This document shows, piece by piece, positions 57,688 through 64,000 of a DNA stretch of 64,000 nucleotides (its first letter is position 1; each line of letters begins with the position of its first letter). Both the position numbers and the translations under genes were made by a program. The DNA is taken from contig NZ_BNAG01000001.1 in the NCBI RefSeq assembly GCF_014653175.1, forward strand, positions 620,001 to 684,000, read 5' to 3'. The stretch is from Roseivirga thermotolerans (GTDB lineage: Bacteria; Bacteroidota; Bacteroidia; Cytophagales; Cyclobacteriaceae). Under the pieces are notes generated by a model, which was not told the origin of the DNA, ran no database searches, and saw only the letters and a list, made by a program, of their open reading frames with translations.

Positions 57688-60246
57688 TTGGAAATCAAGA
57701 ATTTACATATTATCAGGTTTTGTTGTCTTCTCCTCATTATAGCCCTCTGGGGGTGTAACTCTAAAGGATACCAAAACCTGAACGCCCGATACAATGGCTA
57801 TTTCTATGCCGATCAATACCTAAACGAAGTATACCAGGCTTTTGAAGAACGATATGCCTACAACTTTGATGAGATACTGCGCATATTTCCTCAAATCGAT
57901 TCGGCCATTGTAAAAAGCAATAAGGAAAAACTGGACGATGCCTTCAAAAAATCAAGCCAAACCATCGAATGGTGGAAAGCCAGCGACTGGGTAGACGATA
58001 GCTACCTTATTATCGGTAAGATTAGATACCTGAGAGCGCAATGGCAATTTGCCATAGAAACTTTTCAATACATCAATCAGAATAGTAACGATGACCCTAC
58101 TCGCCAAAAGGCTCTCATTGCCCTAATGAGAACTTATATGGACATGGGTAATTATGACCAAGCTGAGGAAGTAGCCGGCTTTCTCGATCTTGAAAAACTC
58201 GAGCCGGAAGTACGCGCAAGCTATTTGCTCACTAAAGCTTTTTTGTTTCAGCAACTCGATGAGTATGGCAAAGTAAAGGAACTACTCACCGAAGCCCAAC
58301 CCCTGATCAATGACAAAACCTACTCTCTAAGGGTAAACTTTATTCTCGGTCAGTTGGCTCAACAGGCCGGTGAATACCGTAATGCTTACCTGTACTACGA
58401 CAATGCCCTAAAAGGCAATCCTCCTTATGAGGTAATGTTTCATGCACGCCTGAACAAACTCATAGTCTCGGGTTACTCCAACCCCAATAATGTCGATGAA
58501 GCTTACAAAGTATTTGATAAGATGTTGCGTGACGGCAAAAACAAGGAGTACATGGATCATATCTATTATACCATGGGGCTGCTGGAGCAACACCGAAACA
58601 AGCTTTCTAAAGCCGTAGAAAATTATAGAGCAGCCACCCGGGTAGAACAACCGAACAACCGACAGCAGGGGCTTGCTTTTTTGCGACTGGCCGAAATTCA
58701 CTACGACCATTTACTGGATTTCAACCTGGCCAGTGCCTACTACGATAGTGCCGTAATGAAACTCCCCAAAGACATTGAGCGCTTTGATGAGATTAGTAAA
58801 AGACAAAAGGTGTTGAAAGACTTTGTCACACAACTCAATATTATTGAGAAAAACGACAGCCTGCTCACGTTGGCTCAAATGAACCCCATCTCGCTAGAAG
58901 CCTATTTGGGAAGATACCTCGATGCAAAAGAAGCCAAAGAACGCGCCAAAGAAAGAGGAAACAACAACGCCAACTCTACCGGGCTGAACCGAACCGATGA
59001 CAGCAACTATCAGGCTCCCGATGGCAGCAATACCTGGTACTTTTATAACCGGCAAGCCGTAGGGCAAGGCCAGCTTGAATTTCAACGGTTATGGGGCAAC
59101 CGCCCACTGGAGAACAATTGGCGCAGATCGCTCAAACAAACCATTGGCTTGTCTTCTGCTGCGCAAACAGACAACGATATTAGTGACGACCCTAACAAAG
59201 GAGCACCACAGCCAGATCTAAAAAGCAGCCGTGAAACGGACATCGACAAATTAATGGCCACTGTACCGTTTTCGGAAGAGGCCCAATTAAAAGTACACAA
59301 GGAGATTCAGGACGCATACTTTAGCCTCGGCCGTATATACAGGTTTGGTCTGGCGCAAAACCAAAAGTCTATAATCACCTATGAAAAGCTGCTGGAGCGC
59401 TACCCTCAAACGGAGCACAGACTTGATGTCCTCTATGCTCTCTTTACCCTTTACGAACCCTTAGATGCTGCTAAAGCTCAGCACTACAAGCAGAGTATAA
59501 TTGAGGAATTTCCAGAAACACTCCTCGCTAAAACACTCATAAACCCTAACTACCTGCAAGAAAAAGCAGCCCGTAACCTGGCCTTACAGCAAGAATATGC
59601 GAGAGCCTACGAGGCTTATGAATCGGGTGACTATATTCTGGCCGACCAGCGGCTTAGAGCAGCACTTGCTTCTTTTGAAGATGTGGACTTTTTGCCGACA
59701 GTGGAACTGCTGGCCGCCATATTAAAAGCAAAAACCGAAAGTATTGTTTCGTATGAGCAGGCACTGAAAGACTTTATTGCCAAATATCCGGAAGAACCCC
59801 AGAGCAAATATGCTCAAAACCTTCTGGCCGCCATTGCCCCAACCAAAAACCAATTATTCAATAACCTAAACAATGCCTTTAGCGAAGACTTTCAACAGGT
59901 GCATCTGGTTGCTTTTACGTTCAGCGAATCTGTATTTAAAGCCGATAACCTAAAGCAGATTGTAAACACGTTCAATCAACAGAAATTTGAATCGCAGCGC
60001 CTCTCGTCCAGCTACCTTAACTTTAGTCCGGTAAACAAAACCGGTATCCTTTTCATTAACTCCTTTAAGACGAAGTCGGCCGCAGAAATATACAGAAAGC
60101 TACTAGAAGAAGAGTTAGTAAAGCAAGGCCTGAAAAGCGATTCAAATTTTCATAATTTTGCCATTTCAAGAGATAATTTCACACAATTGTTTCAGAACAA
60201 GGCGTTAGAGGAATACCTTACTTTTCATCAGAAATTCTATAAATAA
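57688..60246 (+). CDS. porW: T9SS periplasmic lipoprotein PorW/SprE
   Basis: 852 residues. Start is TTG at 57688: an in-frame stop lies at 57676 and no ATG precedes the signal peptide. Lipobox CLLLIIALWGC gives lipidated C23. The mature N-terminus (NLNARYNGYFYADQYLNEVY) and many TPR-type helices over residues 90-380 and 540-720 match SprE of Flavobacterium and PorW of Porphyromonas. These lipoproteins are needed for T9SS secretion and gliding, linking PorM/N to the outer-membrane translocon. Directly followed, with zero bases between, by a class A PBP gene. Its presence fits the five T9SS substrates in this window. Confidence 0.82.
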   Translation: MEIKNLHIIRFCCLLLIIALWGCNSKGYQNLNARYNGYFYADQYLNEVYQAFEERYAYNFDEILRIFPQIDSAIVKSNKEKLDDAFKKSSQTIEWWKASDWVDDSYLIIGKIRYLRAQWQFAIETFQYINQNSNDDPTRQKALIALMRTYMDMGNYDQAEEVAGFLDLEKLEPEVRASYLLTKAFLFQQLDEYGKVKELLTEAQPLINDKTYSLRVNFILGQLAQQAGEYRNAYLYYDNALKGNPPYEVMFHARLNKLIVSGYSNPNNVDEAYKVFDKMLRDGKNKEYMDHIYYTMGLLEQHRNKLSKAVENYRAATRVEQPNNRQQGLAFLRLAEIHYDHLLDFNLASAYYDSAVMKLPKDIERFDEISKRQKVLKDFVTQLNIIEKNDSLLTLAQMNPISLEAYLGRYLDAKEAKERAKERGNNNANSTGLNRTDDSNYQAPDGSNTWYFYNRQAVGQGQLEFQRLWGNRPLENNWRRSLKQTIGLSSAAQTDNDISDDPNKGAPQPDLKSSRETDIDKLMATVPFSEEAQLKVHKEIQDAYFSLGRIYRFGLAQNQKSIITYEKLLERYPQTEHRLDVLYALFTLYEPLDAAKAQHYKQSIIEEFPETLLAKTLINPNYLQEKAARNLALQQEYARAYEAYESGDYILADQRLRAALASFEDVDFLPTVELLAAILKAKTESIVSYEQALKDFIAKYPEEPQSKYAQNLLAAIAPTKNQLFNNLNNAFSEDFQQVHLVAFTFSESVFKADNLKQIVNTFNQQKFESQRLSSSYLNFSPVNKTGILFINSFKTKSAAEIYRKLLEEELVKQGLKSDSNFHNFAISRDNFTQLFQNKALEEYLTFHQKFYK

Positions 60247-62565
60247 ATGAGTGCTCAAGAAAAACCAAGCAAGAAAAAATCGTGGCTCAAAAAACTAGTA
60301 GTAGTTTTTTGGGTTGGCTTTACTTTAGCCATAATTGGTTTTCCGGCCTATTTATGGGCTGTGAGCAACAACGTAAACAATTGGTTTGGCAGCTTGCCAA
60401 GCTATAGCCAGCTAGGAAACCCCGAGCAAAACCTTACCTCGCTACTCTTTACAGCCGATGGTGTGCAGTTAGGTTCCGGATACTATCGGGATAACCGCAA
60501 CCCTGTAAGTTATGACGAGTTGGGAGATAACCTGGTGCATGCTCTGCTGGCCGCAGAAGATATTCGCTTTAATCAGCACTCGGGCATCGACCTGGAAAGT
60601 ATGTTCAGAGTGGCCTTTGGAGTAATCACCTTTAGCCCCAAAGGCGGTGGCTCTACCATTACCCAGCAATTGGCCAAAAACCTGTTCAATACAAGGGTTA
60701 TTAAAAAAGAAGACAAGGGTAAGCTGGAAGGAATAAACGGGTTCCTTGACCAACTCATTTATAAAACCAAGGAGTGGATTTTGGCTGTGCGACTAGAAAG
60801 GTCTTACACCAAAGAAGAAATTATGGCCATGTACTACAACACCGTGGAGTTTGGAAACAACGCCTTTGGTATTAAGTCGGCCGCCAAAACATACTTTAAC
60901 AAAATGCCTAAGGAGCTTTCGGTAGACGAAGCAGCTGTATTGGCGGGCATGCAGAAAGGAGTAACCACCTATCGGCCTGATATTAACCCGGAAAACTCCA
61001 AACGCAGGCGAAATGTTGTTTTAAGTCAAATGGTCAAATATGGGTTTTTGGCCCAACAAGCCTACGATACGCTGCGAACCAAAGACATTAATCTCGATGA
61101 GTTTCGCCAACAAGACCACAATACTGGGCTTGCCCAATATTTTAGAGCAGAAGCGAGTAAGGATTTACTTGAGTTGTGCAAAGCGCTAGGTTATGATCTT
61201 TATGGCGATGGTCTAAAAATCTATACTACCATAGACTCACGCATGCAAGCTTATGCCGAAGATGCAATGGATAGTGCAATGCAAAGAATTCAGAATAAAT
61301 TTGATTCACTGCTTAAAATTGAAGGCCGTGACCTTTGGATTGATAATAGGGGAAGAGAAATTGAGAATTTCTTCGAAGAAAACGCAGTACCAAGATCCGT
61401 TGCCTATAGAAACTTGGTTAGAAAATATGGCAAGGAATCTGATTCTGTAGACTACTACATGAATCGCCCTAAAAAAATGACTGTTTTCAGCTGGGGAGGA
61501 GATATAGATACAGTCCTTAGCTCCAGAGACTCTATCAGATATTACAAGCAGTTTTTGCAATCAGGATTTCTGGCAACAGAACCAAAAACAGGAGCTATTA
61601 AAGCTTGGGTTGGGGGAATCAATTTCCAACATTTCAAATACGACCATGTAAGATATGGTAAGAGACAACCAGGTTCACTATTTAAACCTTTTGTTTATGC
61701 TACAGCCGTTGAACAAGGTTATTCTCCCTGTTATACCTTTAAAGATGAGGCTGTAGCTATCCCTACAGGAAATGGTGATGAGGTGTGGAGTCCTTCGAAT
61801 TCAGAAGGTAGGTTTAGTGGAGAAGAAATGACCCTAAAGTTGGCCATGGCAAGATCAGTGAATTCTATCACCGCCAGAGTGATGGAAATAGTTAAGCCTA
61901 ACAAGGTAGTTGATATGGCCAAACGACTGGGAATAAAAAGCACTATTCCTCCGTACTATTCAATTGCCCTGGGAACGGAAGATGTTTCACTTTTCGAGTT
62001 ACTGGGAGCTTATGGCACCTTTGCAAACAAAGGAACACATATAGAACCCTACTACATAAGCAGAATTGAAGATAAATATGGCAATGAAATTTACCGTCAT
62101 GTGCCTAGAAAGAGTAAAGCCATCAATGAAGATGTTGCCTATGTAATGCTGAATATGCTTCAGGAAACTGTTAAATCGGGTTCCGGTCAAAGACTATCCT
62201 GGCAATATGGTCTGGTTGACAGAGGGCAAACCAAAAACAACATTGGAGCCAAAACCGGTACTACTCAAAACGGTTCTGATGGATGGTTTATAGCCGTAAC
62301 CAATGAAGTTGTGGCCGGAGCATGGGTTGGCGGTGATGAAAGACCAATACACTTCACCAAATGGTCAGATGGTCAAGGTGCATATACCGCATTACCCATT
62401 GTTGGTAGATTTCTGCAAAAAATTTATGCGGACAACACATTAAGTATTGAAAAAACGTTTTTCGAAAGACCTCCTAATTTGAGTATAGAAGTTGATTGTC
62501 AGAAATTTGCCGATGTGCTCACTACGACCGATACCTCCAATATTTATGACGATGATATTTACTAA
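60247..62565 (+). CDS. mrcA: Class A penicillin-binding protein (PBP1A family)
   Basis: 772 residues, a bifunctional peptidoglycan synthase. Membrane anchor about 18-38. Glycosyltransferase domain: E104 in AAEDIRF, GGGSTITQQLAKNLF, MAMYYNTVEFGNNAFGI. Transpeptidase: PGSLFKPF with the catalytic Ser near 477, SVN near 536 and KTGT near 668. From about base 61240 (residue 330) to the end, base composition drops: 91 G+C in 240 bases at 61261-61500, against 62 in 120 bases at 60541-60660, with a clear rise in AAT, AGA and ATA codons. No frameshift is seen. The ATG abuts the PorW stop. Confidence 0.9.
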   Translation: MSAQEKPSKKKSWLKKLVVVFWVGFTLAIIGFPAYLWAVSNNVNNWFGSLPSYSQLGNPEQNLTSLLFTADGVQLGSGYYRDNRNPVSYDELGDNLVHALLAAEDIRFNQHSGIDLESMFRVAFGVITFSPKGGGSTITQQLAKNLFNTRVIKKEDKGKLEGINGFLDQLIYKTKEWILAVRLERSYTKEEIMAMYYNTVEFGNNAFGIKSAAKTYFNKMPKELSVDEAAVLAGMQKGVTTYRPDINPENSKRRRNVVLSQMVKYGFLAQQAYDTLRTKDINLDEFRQQDHNTGLAQYFRAEASKDLLELCKALGYDLYGDGLKIYTTIDSRMQAYAEDAMDSAMQRIQNKFDSLLKIEGRDLWIDNRGREIENFFEENAVPRSVAYRNLVRKYGKESDSVDYYMNRPKKMTVFSWGGDIDTVLSSRDSIRYYKQFLQSGFLATEPKTGAIKAWVGGINFQHFKYDHVRYGKRQPGSLFKPFVYATAVEQGYSPCYTFKDEAVAIPTGNGDEVWSPSNSEGRFSGEEMTLKLAMARSVNSITARVMEIVKPNKVVDMAKRLGIKSTIPPYYSIALGTEDVSLFELLGAYGTFANKGTHIEPYYISRIEDKYGNEIYRHVPRKSKAINEDVAYVMLNMLQETVKSGSGQRLSWQYGLVDRGQTKNNIGAKTGTTQNGSDGWFIAVTNEVVAGAWVGGDERPIHFTKWSDGQGAYTALPIVGRFLQKIYADNTLSIEKTFFERPPNLSIEVDCQKFADVLTTTDTSNIYDDDIY

Positions 62566-62574
62566 TTTCGGCCT

Positions 62575-64000
62575 ATGGAGGTCACGCGCATCGTTCCTGG
62601 AGATGTACTGAAGCTTCCCGATAATCCGGGGGTATATCGTTTCTTCAATGAAGAGGATGAACTGATCTACGTAGGCAAAGCCAAAAGTTTAAAAAAGCGG
62701 GTTTCAAGCTACTTCAACAAACAAGCCGGGGTAAACCGAAAAACCAGACGTCTGGTATCGGAAATAAAAGCCATTGAAGTCACCCTTGTCAACTCGGAGT
62801 TCGATGCGCTTTTGCTCGAAAATAGTCTGATAAAACAAAACCAGCCTAAGTACAACATCCTTCTCAAAGACGACAAAACCTTTCCCTACCTGTGTGTTTC
62901 CAACGAAAGGTTTCCTCGCATATACAGCACTCGCAAGTTTATTCCCAGCAACGGTACATACTTCGGGCCTTACGCCAGTGTAAAAGCCATGAACAATGTG
63001 TTGAGGCTCATTAATAACCTCTTTACCCTACGCACCTGTAGATACGACCTGAGCGAAGAGAATATTACCAAAGGAAAGTTCAAAGTATGCCTGGAATACC
63101 ATATTGGCAACTGCAAAGGTCCATGTGAAGGCCTGCAGAGCGAAACAGACTATCTGAACGACATAGACCAAGCGGTTAACATACTTAAAGGCAACCTTTC
63201 TGTTCCCAGGCAATATTTTAAAGAACATATGAATTCTGCTGCAGCACAACTGGAGTTTGAAGCAGCACAAAAATTTAAGGATAAACTGGAATTGCTGGAT
63301 AGGTTCCAGTCCAAATCGCTGGTGGTTAACCCCAAGATTGCAGACCTGGATGTATTCACCATTGTTGCCGATGAAAAGTTTGCCTTTGTAAACTACCTGA
63401 GAATTAAAAACGGCACCATTAACCTATCGCTAACCTCAGAGATTAAGAAAAAACTAAACGAATCGGACGAGGAGATTCTAACTCTTCTGATCGTGGAACT
63501 AAGAGATAAATTTCAGAGCTCTGCCAGAGAAGTACTCACCAATAAAGAGCTGGATATAGCCTCCGAAAATTTTAAAATGATATTGCCCCAACGGGGAGAT
63601 AAAAAGAAGTTGATCGAACTATCACTAAAGAATGCTCTGTTCGCCAAAAAAGAGAAATACACTTCGCTAGAAAATGTGAAAGACAAAAGCAACCGGGTAC
63701 TCAAACAACTGCAGGCAGACCTATCGCTTCGTGAGTTGCCAACCCATATTGAATGCTTCGATAACTCCAATATTCAAGGTACAAACCCGGTAGCCAGCAT
63801 GGTTTGCTTTAAAATGGGGCGACCCTCCAAAAAAGATTACCGACACTTTAAAATTAAAACTGTTGTTGGGCCCGATGATTTTGGGTCTATGAGAGAGGTT
63901 GTTGGCCGCAGGTATTCGCGCTTGCTCAAAGAAGAAGCTCCTCTGCCCAAGCTCATTGTAATAGATGGTGGCAAAGGACAGCTCAATGCGGCCTGTGAGG
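62575..64000 (+). CDS. uvrC: Excinuclease ABC subunit C, partial
   Basis: The gene starts at ATG 62575, nine bases after the PBP gene, and continues beyond the window (475 complete codons visible). N-terminal GIY-YIG nuclease: GVYRFFNEEDELIYVGKAKS with Y21. UVR motif AAAQLEFEAAQKFKDKLE near residue 225-245. The beginning of the RNase H-like C-terminal nuclease is visible in ECFDNSNIQG and IVIDGGKGQLNAA. The product makes the dual incisions of nucleotide excision repair with UvrAB. Base composition returns to the local norm after the AT-richer end of the PBP gene. Confidence 0.95.
   Translation, partial: MEVTRIVPGDVLKLPDNPGVYRFFNEEDELIYVGKAKSLKKRVSSYFNKQAGVNRKTRRLVSEIKAIEVTLVNSEFDALLLENSLIKQNQPKYNILLKDDKTFPYLCVSNERFPRIYSTRKFIPSNGTYFGPYASVKAMNNVLRLINNLFTLRTCRYDLSEENITKGKFKVCLEYHIGNCKGPCEGLQSETDYLNDIDQAVNILKGNLSVPRQYFKEHMNSAAAQLEFEAAQKFKDKLELLDRFQSKSLVVNPKIADLDVFTIVADEKFAFVNYLRIKNGTINLSLTSEIKKKLNESDEEILTLLIVELRDKFQSSAREVLTNKELDIASENFKMILPQRGDKKKLIELSLKNALFAKKEKYTSLENVKDKSNRVLKQLQADLSLRELPTHIECFDNSNIQGTNPVASMVCFKMGRPSKKDYRHFKIKTVVGPDDFGSMREVVGRRYSRLLKEEAPLPKLIVIDGGKGQLNAACE

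Overview
The window looks like chromosomal DNA of a Bacteroidota bacterium, most likely Cytophagales (Roseivirga, Fulvivirga or Marivirga type). Supporting signs are candidate promoters of the Bacteroidota type (TTTG, about 19-21 bases, TAnnTTTG), near absence of Shine-Dalgarno sites, secreted proteins with type IX secretion system (T9SS) C-terminal domains, two likely T9SS lipoproteins (PorW/SprE and a PorE-like protein), an atpBEFHAG cluster without atpD and atpC, and an AIR synthase of about 387 residues. By eye the GC content is in the mid-40s percent. I see no insertion sequence, prophage or CRISPR array.

Layout. 1-4.7 kb: rimP-nusA-infB translation/transcription operon with a promoter and leader hairpin, closed by a terminator. 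4.7-11 kb: DUF6438 lipoprotein, secreted metalloprotease with a T9SS tail, a 56-residue membrane ORF, and a minus-strand asd-methyltransferase pair. 11.1-18.6 kb: a 2483-residue surface protein with about 14 Ig-like and 5 lamin-tail domains. 18.6-21 kb: a 50-residue ORF with an operator-like upstream region, a DksA-like gene, scpB, an RluB-type pseudouridine synthase and tRNA-Phe. 21.1-24.4 kb: a heterodisulfide-reductase-like HdrC/HdrB pair split by two AT-richer genes (winged-helix-like and DUF1287). 24.5-30.1 kb: a DM13 lipoprotein/outer-membrane protein pair, a Bacteroidota-specific conserved protein, a PorE-like OmpA lipoprotein and purM.

30.2-48.8 kb: three tandem paralogous giant secreted proteins (about 2318, 1881 and 1827 residues) made of 4, 3 and 3 copies of a LamG-like plus GIGRDD module, each with a T9SS type A tail. 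48.8-50.2 kb: a methyltransferase and a UbiA-like membrane protein. 50.3-57.6 kb (minus strand): M23 peptidase, bactofilin, AtpZ, a structured 240-base gap, an AtpI-like protein, then atpB-E-F-H-A-G. 57.7-64 kb (plus strand): porW/sprE, a class A penicillin-binding protein and uvrC, which runs off the window.

The unifying theme is cell-envelope export. Machinery-type lipoproteins (PorW, PorE-like) lie near five very large T9SS substrates, and peptidoglycan and cytoskeletal genes (M23, bactofilin, PBP1A) flank PorW. The best candidates for new biology are the tandem giant LamG array, the 50-residue ORF with its repeated half-sites and own terminator, the two-gene insert that splits the Hdr-like pair, and the hairpin-rich leader inside the atp cluster. 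Functions given for unfamiliar proteins are inferences from motifs only.
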